The notes below the pieces were generated by a model that made no database searches, was not told the origin of the DNA, and worked only from the letters and a program-made list of their open reading frames with translations. Position numbers and translations under genes: made by a program. A stretch of DNA of 56,894 bases from Enterococcus rivorum (GTDB lineage Bacteria; Bacillota; Bacilli; Lactobacillales; Enterococcaceae). Numbering within the stretch: the stretch's first letter is position 1; every line of letters begins with the position of its first letter. Below are positions 16,841-25,126 of this stretch, piece after piece. Location: assembly GCF_001742285.1 (NCBI RefSeq), contig NZ_MIEK01000017.1:1-56894 (forward strand), given 5' to 3'.

Positions 16841-16869
16841 TAGACCATTATTTTTGCTTCTGCTATAAT
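16841..16869 (+). promoter_or_regulatory. Promoter of the mupG-like gene
   Basis: TAGACC (16841-16846), a 17-base spacer ending TGC, and TATAAT (16864-16869): a consensus -10 with a TGn extension. Confidence 0.65.
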
Positions 16870-16916
16870 GTAAATGGATACATTATGATAATTAAAAACT
16901 CTAGGAGGCACTATTG

Positions 16917-18011
16917 ATGGGAAAATTAGGTATTTCTATTTATCCAGAACGTTCAACATTTGAAAAGGATAAAGCGTATTTAGATTTAGCACATAAATAT
17001 GGATTTAAAAGAGTTTTTACGAGTTTATTACAAATTACTGAAGATAAAGATAAGGTTTTGGCTGACTTTAAAAAAGTTGTAGACTATGCAAATAGTCTTG
17101 ATATGGAAGTAATGGTTGACATCAATCCAGCTTTATTTGAACAATTAGGTATTTCTTACGATGATTTGTCGTTCTTCCATGAGATGGGCGCTCATGGTGT
17201 CCGTTTAGATATTGGGTTTACTGGACAAGAAGAAGCCAAAATGACTCGTAATCCTTACGGTATCAAAATTGAAATCAATATGAGTACTGGTACAAGTTAT
17301 GTCGATAACATTATGAGTTATTCTCCTAATACAGATAATCTATTAGGATCACATAACTTTTATCCTCATCGATACTCTGGCTTAAGTTACGATCATTTTG
17401 TTTTTTGTTCTGAAAAATTCCGTAAATATAATATTAATACAATGGCGTTTGTCAACTCTCATGACGCAACGTTTGGGCCTTGGCCAACACAAGACGGATT
17501 ATGTTCGCTAGAAGACCATAGAGAATTAGAAATTGCAACACAAGTGAAACATTTAATGTTAACTGGATTAATTGATGATGTCTCAGTTGCGAATGCCTAT
17601 GCTTCAGAAGCAGAATTAAAAGCTATGGCAGAAGCCTTCAATGCAGAGTATCCATCGATTAAAGTTGATGTAGCGGAGGATATTACTGAGGATGAAAGAG
17701 TCGTTCTTTTTGATAATCTTCATAGCTATCGTGGAGACCGTTCAGAATATATTTTACGTTCAACAATGACTAGAATTTACTACAAGGATCGTCCCTTCCC
17801 AGCTCATAACACACGAGACATGTCAAAAGGAGATGTGTTAATAGATAATGTTGGCTACGGTCAATATAAAGGGGAAACGCAAATTGCTCTAAAAGACATG
17901 AAGAACGATGGACGTGTAAATGTGGTTGGCCGGATTTCAGCGGATGAACTATTCCTACTAGATTTCTTAAAACCTTGGTCAAGCTTTAAATTGGTAGAGA
18001 ATAAAAAATAA
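16917..18011 (+). CDS. MupG/DUF871 family protein, probable 6-phospho-N-acetylmuramidase
   Basis: Cytoplasmic protein of 364 aa with a TIM-barrel start (GKLGISIYPERSTFEKD, FTSLLQI, DINPALF, GVRLDIGF) and a C-terminal cyclophilin-like beta domain (RGDRSEYILRST, DVLIDNVGYGQYKGE, DELFLLDFLKPW). In Staphylococcus MupG of this family splits MurNAc-6-phosphate-GlcNAc during peptidoglycan recycling. No PTS, MurQ or other recycling gene is adjacent, so the role is inferred from the family only. ATG 16917 has AGGAGG eight bases upstream; a TTG three bases earlier was set aside. Confidence 0.85.
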   Translation: MGKLGISIYPERSTFEKDKAYLDLAHKYGFKRVFTSLLQITEDKDKVLADFKKVVDYANSLDMEVMVDINPALFEQLGISYDDLSFFHEMGAHGVRLDIGFTGQEEAKMTRNPYGIKIEINMSTGTSYVDNIMSYSPNTDNLLGSHNFYPHRYSGLSYDHFVFCSEKFRKYNINTMAFVNSHDATFGPWPTQDGLCSLEDHRELEIATQVKHLMLTGLIDDVSVANAYASEAELKAMAEAFNAEYPSIKVDVAEDITEDERVVLFDNLHSYRGDRSEYILRSTMTRIYYKDRPFPAHNTRDMSKGDVLIDNVGYGQYKGETQIALKDMKNDGRVNVVGRISADELFLLDFLKPWSSFKLVENKK

Positions 18012-18038
18012 ATATTCATTAACAAATAGATAAACGGA

Positions 18039-18081
18039 AGAGGATGGAACAAAACTAAAAATCAGTTTTGTTTCATCCTCT
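18039..18081. repeat. Intergenic palindrome after the mupG-like gene
   Basis: AGAGGATGGAACAAAACT (18039-18056) and AGTTTTGTTTCATCCTCT (18064-18081) form an 18-bp stem with one G-T pair around a seven-base loop. It may act as a terminator for the upstream gene, although no T-run follows. The arm resembles the AAAGAGAGTGGGACAA motif at both window ends, which suggests a repeat family. Confidence 0.6.
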
Positions 18082-18109
18082 AAATCTGAATAAACGGTGG
18101 TCAAAAGTC

Positions 18110-18185
18110 TGGGTGTTCGGAAATTTCCCGCAAAGCACTCAATACATAAAGTGTATTGTGCGCTTTGCGCGCTGATTTCTCGCCC
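18110..18185. repeat. Second structured element in the mupG-hydrolase gap
   Basis: GCAAAGC (18130-18136) pairs with GCTTTGC (18162-18168), and inside it CAATACA (18140-18146) pairs with TGTATTG (18152-18158). Flanking GGGTG...GGAAAT and ATTTCTCGCCCCC can extend the base. With the preceding palindrome it fills most of the 321-base gap. The rest, to the hydrolase start, is AT-rich. It looks like a small non-coding repeat similar in style to the palindromic repeats known from enterococci. Confidence 0.5.
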
Positions 18186-18332
18186 CCAAAACCTCTTCTA
18201 TTCACATAGGGCACAATAAAATAATTACATAGTGAAAACATCAATTTCTTTAGATAAAAGAAAATCTTGACGATTGCGAAATTCTTTGGAAAACATTATA
18301 CTATTTTATAGTAAAAAAAGTGAGGTAAATTG

Positions 18333-19262
18333 ATGAAAAGAGTGATTCAAATCTTGATAGGTATACTGATATTATTAATTATAATACTTATAGGTGCAGG
18401 CATGTATTTCTATAATTATGCTGTCGTTCCTTCTGAAAAAGATTTTTTAGATGACGATACACCAGGGACTAAGGTAGAAGCAACACCAGAGGAAAAATGG
18501 TTTAAGGCTGATGAAAATAGATCATATTGGGAGATCAATTCTAATGATAACTTAAAGCTACAAGCCATCTATTTACCAGCAAGTATCAAAACTGAAAAAA
18601 CAGCTATCCTAGCACATGGTTATATGGGAAATGCTGAAACAATGTCTAGCTTTGCAAAAATGTACCATGAATGGGGCTATAATGTATTAGTTCCTGATGC
18701 TCGCGGTCATGGTAAGAGTGAAGGAAAATATATTGGGTTTGGTTGGCCAGAAAGAAAAGATTATTTACAGTGGATTGATAAAGTGATTGAAGTAAATGGA
18801 AAAGAGGCTCCGATTACGCTATATGGCCTTAGTATGGGAGCCGCAACAGTAATGATGACTAGTGGAGAGAAACTTCCAAAAAATGTAAAAGCAATTGTTG
18901 AAGACTGTGGTTATTCTTCAGCAGATGCAGAGTTAGCCTATCAGTTGAAGGATATGTTTGGACTTCCGAAATTTCCCCTTGTACAAGTGACAAGCTTGAT
19001 TACGAAAATTCGTGCAGGGTATTTCTTTGGAGAAGCAAACGCAGTTGCTCAATTGAAAAAAAATAAGACACCCATGCTATTTATTCATGGGGATGCAGAT
19101 AAATTTGTTCCTTTTTCAATGCTGACAGCAGTTTATGAAGCAACAGATGCTCCAAAGGAAAAATATGTTGTTCCTGGTGCTGGTCATGCAAAAGCTTACT
19201 CAAAAGATAAAGAAAAATACAAAGAAAAAGTTGCTAGTTTTTTAGAGAAATACATGGATTAA
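18333..19262 (+). CDS. Membrane-anchored alpha/beta hydrolase
   Basis: Hydrolase of 309 aa with an N-terminal transmembrane anchor (about residues 5-28) and the catalytic domain outside the cell. The oxyanion segment is AHGYMGN, the nucleophile elbow is YGLSMGAA (Ser), the acid is Asp in HGDADKFVP, and the catalytic His is in GAGHAKAY. It belongs with the exported YqkD-like hydrolases of Firmicutes; substrate unknown. The ATG at 18333 has GAGG seven bases upstream; an in-frame TTG precedes it by three bases. Confidence 0.88.
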   Translation: MKRVIQILIGILILLIIILIGAGMYFYNYAVVPSEKDFLDDDTPGTKVEATPEEKWFKADENRSYWEINSNDNLKLQAIYLPASIKTEKTAILAHGYMGNAETMSSFAKMYHEWGYNVLVPDARGHGKSEGKYIGFGWPERKDYLQWIDKVIEVNGKEAPITLYGLSMGAATVMMTSGEKLPKNVKAIVEDCGYSSADAELAYQLKDMFGLPKFPLVQVTSLITKIRAGYFFGEANAVAQLKKNKTPMLFIHGDADKFVPFSMLTAVYEATDAPKEKYVVPGAGHAKAYSKDKEKYKEKVASFLEKYMD

Positions 19263-19387
19263 AATCATTGAAATTGTCACTAGTGAAAAAATAAGCTAGT
19301 GATAATTTTTTGACTGTTCCTAGAGACAAGGATGTGCAAAGAAAAGAATTATTTGATATCATATACAAAGGGAATGGGGTAAAACAT

Positions 19388-20278
19388 ATGGAAGAACAAG
19401 TAATTGACTACCTACATTACTTACAAATTGAACGCGGACTGTCTACTAATACTAGAAAAAGCTATGAACGAGATTTATATAAATATCTTATTTTTTTAAA
19501 AGAGCAAAATGTTTCCTCATGGCAAAATGTGGATCGTTTTGTGATCATAGATTTTTTACAAAAGTTACATAGTGAAAACAACTCATCTGCAACCATCATT
19601 CGTATGATTTCAAGTTTGAGAGGGTTTCATCAGTTTTTACGACAAGAACGAGTAGTGGATCATGATCCTATGCAACATATTGATTCCCCTAAAAAAGCTC
19701 AGAAATTACCTAGTACTTTATCAGTTGAAGAAGTGACCAAACTGATTGAAACACCAGACACCACCAAAGCACTAGGAATTCGCAATCGGACGATTTTAGA
19801 AGTTATGTATGCAACTGGACTTCGAGTGACGGAGTTAGTAGAATTAAAAATTGGTGACTTGCATTTGTCTATTGGTTTGTTACAGACGCTAGGGAAAGGT
19901 GACAAGGAACGGATTATTCCGTTAGGCGATTACGCGATTCAATGGATTGAGAAATATATGGAAGAAGCTCGACCTGAGTTACTAAAAAAAAATACAAATG
20001 AAACGCATCTGTTTGTGAATCATCATGGGCGACCCTTATCTCGTCAGGGAGTTTGGAAGAACCTGAAACAAATTGTAAGAGATGCTGGAATTGATAAGAA
20101 TATTACACCACATACCTTGCGCCACAGTTTTGCCACACATTTGCTTGAAAATGGGGCAGATCTGCGAATTGTCCAAGAGTTATTAGGACATGCAGATATT
20201 TCAACGACACAGATTTATACTCATATCACAAAGCAAAGAATGGCAGATGTTTATAAACAACACTTTCCTAGAGCTTAG
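19388..20278 (+). CDS. xerD: Tyrosine recombinase XerD
   Basis: Site-specific recombinase of 296 aa that, with XerC, resolves chromosome dimers at dif near the terminus. The N-terminal SAM-like domain (QVIDYLHYLQIERGLSTNT) precedes the catalytic domain with Arg in ATGLRVTE, Lys in GKGDKER, HTLRHSFATHLL (His and Arg), LGHADIS (His) and the nucleophile Tyr in TTQIYTH. I start at ATG 19388 (MEEQVIDYL, GGGGT upstream); the frame is open further upstream but that part does not resemble XerD. It begins the cluster xerD-ribT-scpAB-rluB. Confidence 0.93.
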   Translation: MEEQVIDYLHYLQIERGLSTNTRKSYERDLYKYLIFLKEQNVSSWQNVDRFVIIDFLQKLHSENNSSATIIRMISSLRGFHQFLRQERVVDHDPMQHIDSPKKAQKLPSTLSVEEVTKLIETPDTTKALGIRNRTILEVMYATGLRVTELVELKIGDLHLSIGLLQTLGKGDKERIIPLGDYAIQWIEKYMEEARPELLKKNTNETHLFVNHHGRPLSRQGVWKNLKQIVRDAGIDKNITPHTLRHSFATHLLENGADLRIVQELLGHADISTTQIYTHITKQRMADVYKQHFPRA

Positions 20279-20312
20279 TTTAAAAATTGAAACCGAAAAG
20301 AAGGTGATGCAT

Positions 20313-20672
20313 ATGTTAACGAATTACAGAAAAGAGCAAAGAAAAATCGCTATGGGGTTATTAAGCTTTCATCAAAAATTATCTGTGCATCAGTCATTAC
20401 TGAAAGAAATCGATACGTATGAGCAAGAGGAAAATTTGAAATTACTTTTTTGGGTACCTGAAGGCGATCGTAATATTCAAGGAATTCTTGGAATAGAAAA
20501 GGAGACGCCAGAGGCAATTGTATTGCACGATATTTCTCTAAACCCTTCTTTTCGTGGGGAAGGACTTGGTTTTCAATTGCTTGATGATCTGGTAGAGTTA
20601 TATCCAGATGCAAAAATTTATGGTACATTAGCTACATCAACCTATTTATCGAAATGGAAAGAATACAAATAA
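20313..20672 (+). CDS. ribT: RibT-like GNAT acetyltransferase
   Basis: Small GNAT protein of 119 aa. LNPSFRGEGLGFQLLDDLVELYP contains the acetyl-CoA loop RGEGLG, shown here as overlapping parts LNPSFRGEGLG and FQLLDDLVELYP. Placement between xerD and scpA matches RibT of Bacillus, whose substrate is uncertain despite its name. ATG 20313 has AAGGTG six bases upstream. The reading frame is open further upstream into xerD but lacks a ribosome binding site there. Confidence 0.78.
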   Translation: MLTNYRKEQRKIAMGLLSFHQKLSVHQSLLKEIDTYEQEENLKLLFWVPEGDRNIQGILGIEKETPEAIVLHDISLNPSFRGEGLGFQLLDDLVELYPDAKIYGTLATSTYLSKWKEYK

Positions 20673-20719
20673 GATTTTTTAGGGTAAACTAGAGAGTCGA
20701 AAAAGAAAGTTGGATCGTT

Positions 20720-21496
20720 TTGCAGGAAATTAATGTGAAATTAGATGTATTTGAAGGTCCATTAGACCTCTTGTTACACTTAATCAAAAAATTAGAAATA
20801 GATATCTATGACATTCCGATTGCAGCTGTTACTGAACAATATATGAGTTACATTCACACCATGAAGACTTTAGAATTGGAAGTAGCAGGAGAATATCTTG
20901 TGATGGCAGCGACATTAATGGCGATTAAAAGCAAGATGCTTTTACCTAAACAAGAATTGGACATTGTAGAAGAGGATGAAAATCTTGAAGGAGAAGATCC
21001 GAGGGATGCTTTAGTTGCTCAATTATTAGAATATCGAAAATTCAAATATGCAGCGAATTTGCTTCATGAAAAAGAATCAGAAAGAAGCTTATATTATACG
21101 AAAGAACCAATGGATATCGATGCTTATAAAGAAGATAATCCGTTACTAAGGCCAAATCAGATTAACACGATTGATTTGTTTTTGGCATTCCATTCAATGT
21201 TAGAAAAAAGAAAAAGTCTTCAGCCGATAGAAACTACCGTTTCAGGAGACGATGTATCGATTGAAGAAAAGATTGCGGCCATTTCTTTAGAAGTTGGACG
21301 TTTAGATCGGAAATCATCTGTAAGATTCGAATCATTCTTTACTTCTTATTCAAAACAAGAAGTAGTGACTACTTTTATGGCTCTTTTAGAGTTGATGAAA
21401 AAAGGAATTGTTCATGTTGAGCAAGAAGAAAATTACGGGAGTATTCTTTTATATAATACATTTGAAGAGATTGAGTCAGATATGGAGGAAAAATAG
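20720..21496 (+). CDS. scpA: Segregation and condensation protein ScpA
   Basis: Kleisin subunit of the SMC-ScpAB condensin, 258 aa. It bridges the SMC heads and helps separate daughter chromosomes. The N-terminus VKLDVFEGPLDLLLHLI and KLEIDIYDIPI is diagnostic, and the C-terminal winged helix is seen in FTSYSKQEVVTTFMALLELMKKG. A TTG start at 20720 gives MQEINVKLD, matching family N-termini, but its ribosome binding site is weak; GTG 20735 with AGGA upstream is a possible alternative. The scpB start overlaps its stop (TAGTG). Confidence 0.95.
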   Translation: MQEINVKLDVFEGPLDLLLHLIKKLEIDIYDIPIAAVTEQYMSYIHTMKTLELEVAGEYLVMAATLMAIKSKMLLPKQELDIVEEDENLEGEDPRDALVAQLLEYRKFKYAANLLHEKESERSLYYTKEPMDIDAYKEDNPLLRPNQINTIDLFLAFHSMLEKRKSLQPIETTVSGDDVSIEEKIAAISLEVGRLDRKSSVRFESFFTSYSKQEVVTTFMALLELMKKGIVHVEQEENYGSILLYNTFEEIESDMEEK

Positions 21497-22137
21497 TGAC
21501 CTTAGTAAGTCAAGTAGAGGCGATTCTTTTTGTTGTTGGGGAAGAAGGAATTGGCTTGGAGGAAATTTCTTATTTACTAGAAGTTTCTCCTCCGCAAACG
21601 TATGAAACATTAACTGAATTAAAAATCAAATACGAAGAAGATGCCGGTTCTGCTTTACATATTTTAGAAGTTGGCAACCACTTTGTACTATCTACAAAGA
21701 AAAAATTTGCTCCGATTTTAAAAAAATATGCTCAGTCACCGATATCTAATTCTCTTTCTCAGGCTGCGTTAGAAACACTATCGATTATTGCTTATAAGCA
21801 GCCACTTTCCAGAATGGAAGTAGATGAAATAAGAGGCGTTCAGTCAGCAGGTTCTATTCAAAAATTGGTTACACGTCAATTGATAGAGGAGAAAGGCCGA
21901 GTGGATGGTCCCGGACGAGCGATACTCTATGGGACAACACCATATTTCATGGATTATTTTGGCTTGAAAACATTAGAGGAGTTACCAGATATTCATCAAA
22001 TGGAAGAAGAGATAGCTGAAGAATTACCGATGGATCTGTTTTTCGATCGCTATAAAGAGTTAAAAGAGGAACCATTAGAAGAAAATGTTTCAGAGGAACA
22101 CCAGCTAGGAAATGATGAATCGGAGGAAGAAAATTAG
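21496..22137 (+). CDS. scpB: Segregation and condensation protein ScpB
   Basis: Partner of ScpA in the SMC complex, 213 aa, made of two winged helices. VEAILFVVGEEGIGLEEI and ALETLSIIAYKQPLSRMEVDEIRGVQS (as ALETLSIIAYKQPLSR and MEVDEIRGVQS) plus GRAILYGTTPYFMDYFGL are family hallmarks. It ends in an acidic Glu-rich tail. GTG start shares a base with the scpA TAG; GGAGG lies inside the end of scpA. Next comes rluB with no gap. Confidence 0.96.
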   Translation: MTLVSQVEAILFVVGEEGIGLEEISYLLEVSPPQTYETLTELKIKYEEDAGSALHILEVGNHFVLSTKKKFAPILKKYAQSPISNSLSQAALETLSIIAYKQPLSRMEVDEIRGVQSAGSIQKLVTRQLIEEKGRVDGPGRAILYGTTPYFMDYFGLKTLEELPDIHQMEEEIAEELPMDLFFDRYKELKEEPLEENVSEEHQLGNDESEEEN

Positions 22138-22854
22138 ATGGAAAGACTTCAGAAAGTGATTGCTCATGCAGGGATTACATCACGTAGAAAAGCAGAAGAA
22201 TATATTATTAATGGTCGTGTGAAAGTCAACGGCAAAATTGTCCGTGAATTAGGGACACAAGTTGGCAAGCAAGATAAAGTAGAAGTAGATGATGTTCCCA
22301 TTTATCAAGAAGAATATGGCTATTACCTGTTTTATAAACCAAAAGGAGTTATTTCAGCTGTATCTGATGATAAAGGACGAAAGGTAGTAACGGATTACTT
22401 TACGCATGTGAAAGAACGTATCTATCCTGTAGGGCGTTTGGATTACGATACATCAGGATTGTTACTATTGACAAATGATGGTGACTTTTCTCAAAAATTA
22501 ACCCATCCAAGTCATGAAGTGGATAAAATATATGTTGCCAAAGTTAAAGGATTAGCCAAAAAACATGATTTGGCGCCATTGACTCGTGGGGTAAAAATTG
22601 ATGGTTACAAGACAGCTCCAGCAGATGTTCAAATAATTTCAGTAGATTTGAAAACAGAAACAAGTATCATTCAATTAACAATCCACGAAGGACGCAATCA
22701 TCAAGTGAAAAAGATGTTGCAATCTGTTGGGTATCTTGTACAAAAGTTAAAACGTGAAAAATATGGCGATTTAACGTTACAAGGGTTGAGACCAGGAGAG
22801 TACCGTAGTTTAAATAAAAAAGAAATTAGCAGTCTGCTAAATCAAGCAAAATAG
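22138..22854 (+). CDS. rluB: Pseudouridine synthase RluB family
   Basis: Enzyme of 238 aa that isomerises a uridine of 23S rRNA. The N-terminal S4 domain (MERLQKVIAHAGITSRRKAE) is followed by the RsuA/RluB/E/F catalytic domain with YKPKGVISA, the catalytic Asp in VGRLDYDTSGLLLLTNDG and the terminal EGRNHQVKKML. Start ATG directly follows the scpB stop, so translation is coupled. A terminator follows at 22902. The precise target uridine is inferred from family. Confidence 0.94.
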   Translation: MERLQKVIAHAGITSRRKAEEYIINGRVKVNGKIVRELGTQVGKQDKVEVDDVPIYQEEYGYYLFYKPKGVISAVSDDKGRKVVTDYFTHVKERIYPVGRLDYDTSGLLLLTNDGDFSQKLTHPSHEVDKIYVAKVKGLAKKHDLAPLTRGVKIDGYKTAPADVQIISVDLKTETSIIQLTIHEGRNHQVKKMLQSVGYLVQKLKREKYGDLTLQGLRPGEYRSLNKKEISSLLNQAK

Positions 22855-22901
22855 TTAAATTAAGAAAGAAGTAAGGTAGTTCTTGTCTTTTTACCGAAAT
22901 T

Positions 22902-22934
22902 AAGTAATCTTTTTGATAAAGATTGCTTTTTTTC
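22902..22934 (+). terminator. Terminator after rluB
   Basis: AAGTAATCTTT (22902-22912) pairs with AAAGATTGCTT (22918-22928), with one G-T pair, followed by T residues. The T-run lies just before the -10 (TATAAT, 22945-22950) of the riboswitch transcript. Confidence 0.75.
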
Positions 22935-22975
22935 TGTTTCGTTGTATAATAAAAGAGTAACTAAATTTAATAAAG

Positions 22976-23104
22976 GTTCGTCTTCAGGGGCAGGGTGAAA
23001 TTCCCGACCGGTGGTATAGTCCACGACCTATTTTGATATGATGTTAAAATAGCTGAATTGGTGAGATTCCAATACCGACAGTAAAGTCTGGATAAAGAAG
23101 ATAG
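22976..23104 (+). ncRNA. FMN riboswitch (RFN element)
   Basis: The conserved RFN core is plain: TCAGGGGCAGGGTGAAATTC, CCGACCGGTGGTATAGTCCACGACC split around 23005-23028, GGTGAGATTCCAATACCGAC, and AGTAAAGTCTGGAT, closed by a P1 helix TCTTC/GAAGA. It binds flavin mononucleotide. A terminator downstream (23145-23180) provides the expression platform, so FMN should shut off the riboflavin transporter gene ribU. Confidence 0.97.
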
Positions 23105-23144
23105 GGCTTATTTGAAGCAGACTTTTTTCAGATAAGATAACTCT

Positions 23145-23180
23145 ATACTCTATTTTCCCTGTGGAAAATAGAGTATTTTT
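23145..23180 (+). terminator. Riboswitch-controlled terminator
   Basis: ATACTCTATTTTCC (23145-23158) pairs perfectly with GGAAAATAGAGTAT (23163-23176) around CTGT, followed by a T-run. It lies 40 bases after the FMN aptamer. Confidence 0.9.
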
Positions 23181-23350
23181 GTAGTGTAGAGGACTGTTTC
23201 TACTAATTTTGTTTGTTATTGAATAAAACAATTACAAGAAAATTTTTTAGAAAATACAGTACCGATAAGAGAGTTCATGTGTATTATCTCACAAAAAAGT
23301 TTGTTCAAAAAAGTTCGTTTGAAGATGGGTCCTTAACAGGAGGATTTCAT

Positions 23351-23959
23351 ATGCGAAGCAACAAGGTTCAAAAGATGGTTATTGTGGCGATGTTAGCAGC
23401 AATAGCAACGGTATTACAGTTTTTTGATATTCCGATTATCCCAGCATTTCCCTTTCTAAAAATCGATTTTAGTGACATTCCAATTATGATAAGTATGTTC
23501 ATTTTTGGCCCAGCAGCAGGGATTGCAACAGCATTCATCCGCTCAACACTGCACTTAGTCTTAACGGGGTTATCTCCTCAAAATATGGTTGGAGATATCG
23601 CAAGCTTTTTTGCAACCTGTATGTTTACCTTGCCGATGTATTATTTCTTTAATAAAGGTAGTGAAAAGCGCTCAAATAAGGTTTTAGGCGTTACAACAGG
23701 CATCTTATCATTAACGGTTTTTATGAGTATTGCTAACTATTTTGTTATCACACCTATTTACTTAAATCTATTTGGGGTAAACGCAGATCAATATCTGGGG
23801 ATGTCACTGGCAAAATATGTCAGCATCGGAATTGTCCCATTTAATTTAATTAAAGGAATCATTATCAGTGGCGTTTTCTTAGTTCTTCATGCGAAACTAG
23901 TTCCTTGGTTAATTAGAAAGCAACATACACTGGGTGATAAAAAACCCATGTTAAAATAA
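23351..23959 (+). CDS. ribU: Riboflavin ECF transporter S component RibU
   Basis: Membrane protein of 202 aa with about six transmembrane helices that captures riboflavin and associates with the shared ECF energy-coupling module. DIPIIPAFPFLKIDFSDIPI and FGPAAGIATAFIRSTLHL are characteristic of RibU. ATG 23351 has GGAGG seven bases upstream. The frame is open for 46 more codons upstream without a good start, and that leader of about 170 bases after the terminator has no evident function. FMN riboswitch control supports the assignment. Confidence 0.94.
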   Translation: MRSNKVQKMVIVAMLAAIATVLQFFDIPIIPAFPFLKIDFSDIPIMISMFIFGPAAGIATAFIRSTLHLVLTGLSPQNMVGDIASFFATCMFTLPMYYFFNKGSEKRSNKVLGVTTGILSLTVFMSIANYFVITPIYLNLFGVNADQYLGMSLAKYVSIGIVPFNLIKGIIISGVFLVLHAKLVPWLIRKQHTLGDKKPMLK

Positions 23960-23968
23960 AAAAATAGT

Positions 23969-24015
23969 AAAGCGAAGTACTTTAGGTGAACTCCAAAAAT
24001 ACTTCGCTTTTTTTG
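23969..24015 (+). terminator. Terminator after ribU
   Basis: AAAGCGAAGTA (23969-23979) pairs with TACTTCGCTTT (24000-24010), followed by T residues. Confidence 0.85.
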
Positions 24016-24138
24016 ATGAGAACGTGAGTTAGTCAACAGGATTTATATCAGATTCAAATTCTTTTTTTAATTCATAATATTCTATAAAAATCATATTATC
24101 TGATAAAATAGAGCTTAATAAAGTAAAGGAGATGGCAA

Positions 24139-24870
24139 ATGAGCAAAACAAAAAAATGGAAACGTATTGCCCTTATTTCATTATTAGGATTAATTAGCAT
24201 TGTAGTTATTGCATTGATTTATTTGAAATCAGTAACCTATACCCCGACAACAGAAGCGCTAAATGCTGCAAAACAAGCGACTTATAAAGGAAATACATTA
24301 GTTTTTAAAGGAAATCCTAAAAAAGTCTCCGTCATTTTTTATCAAGGAGCTTTTGTAGATAATGCTAGTTATAGTATTTGGGCAAATAAAGTTGCTGAAG
24401 CGGGATTTACAGTTTACTTAACTAAGCAGCCTTTAAACTTAGCTGTATTAGGAGGAAATAAAGCACAAACAATCATAGATTCAGAAAAGCTTTCTAGTTA
24501 TGTAATTGGTGGACATTCTTTGGGTGGTGTAATGGCTAGTAGATTTGCTGCTGAAAACCAAGAGAGCTCCGCTTTGAAAGGTGTGTTCTTTTTAGCTAGC
24601 TATCCAGATGAAAAAGGAAGTCTTAAAGAATTTGGAGGCAGCGTATTATCAATTGTTGGTTCAAAGGATGGGGTTTTAAATTGGGCTGCGTTTGACAAAT
24701 CAAAACAATATCTGCCAACACAAACTAATTTTCAAACAATCCAAGGTGGAAATCACGCTGGCTTCGGAAGCTATGGAGACCAAAAAGGAGATCAAAAAGC
24801 AAAGATTACTAATCAAGAACAGCAAGATGAAGTTGTCAAAATTTTAATCGAGTGGTTGCAGAAGATATAA
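24139..24870 (+). CDS. Membrane-anchored alpha/beta hydrolase (dienelactone-hydrolase-like)
   Basis: Protein of 243 aa with an N-terminal transmembrane segment (about residues 10-28) and an extracytoplasmic alpha/beta hydrolase domain. GGHSLGGVMA is the nucleophile elbow (Ser), SIVGSKDGVL carries the acid, and GGNHAGFGSYG the catalytic His. FYQGAFVDNASY probably forms the oxyanion region. The substrate is not predictable. ATG follows AAAGGAG. It ends only four bases from the convergent ferredoxin gene. Confidence 0.85.
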   Translation: MSKTKKWKRIALISLLGLISIVVIALIYLKSVTYTPTTEALNAAKQATYKGNTLVFKGNPKKVSVIFYQGAFVDNASYSIWANKVAEAGFTVYLTKQPLNLAVLGGNKAQTIIDSEKLSSYVIGGHSLGGVMASRFAAENQESSALKGVFFLASYPDEKGSLKEFGGSVLSIVGSKDGVLNWAAFDKSKQYLPTQTNFQTIQGGNHAGFGSYGDQKGDQKAKITNQEQQDEVVKILIEWLQKI

Positions 24871-24874
24871 AAAG

Positions 24875-25090
24875 TTAGGTTTCTTTAATAAGCTCTATTG
24901 CGCGAACTGGACATTTACGATAAGCTATTAGCACATTATCCGTTTCTTCTGATGGAATAATTTGTTGTTGCTTATCGGAATGTTTTTTTAATAGCACAAT
25001 TCCTTCATCATCATAATCAAAGATTTCTGGTGCATATATTTGACAAAGACCGCAAGCAATACAGTTTTCAGGTATTATATTACAATACAT
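24875..25090 (-). CDS. fer: Single-cluster [4Fe-4S] ferredoxin
   Basis: Electron carrier of 71 aa. The Cys ligands are CIACGLC (three Cys) and KCPVRAI (fourth), which fits one [4Fe-4S] cluster as in Bacillus Fer, with an acidic body (PEIFDYDDEG). It is divergent from ypbB-recQ, and the fer-ypbB-recQ order is also that of Bacillus, so the neighbourhood is ancestral. Redox partner unknown. Confidence 0.92.
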   Translation of the reverse strand: MYCNIIPENCIACGLCQIYAPEIFDYDDEGIVLLKKHSDKQQQIIPSEETDNVLIAYRKCPVRAIELIKET

Positions 25091-25126
25091 AATCGAACTC
25101 CAATCTAGTATTTGAGAGGTAAAAAG

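Noticed and set aside
23213-23350. Longer RibU with 46 extra N-terminal residues
   Set aside because: The extension has no ribosome binding site and starts just behind the riboswitch terminator; the ATG at 23351 has GGAGG and matches RibU N-termini.
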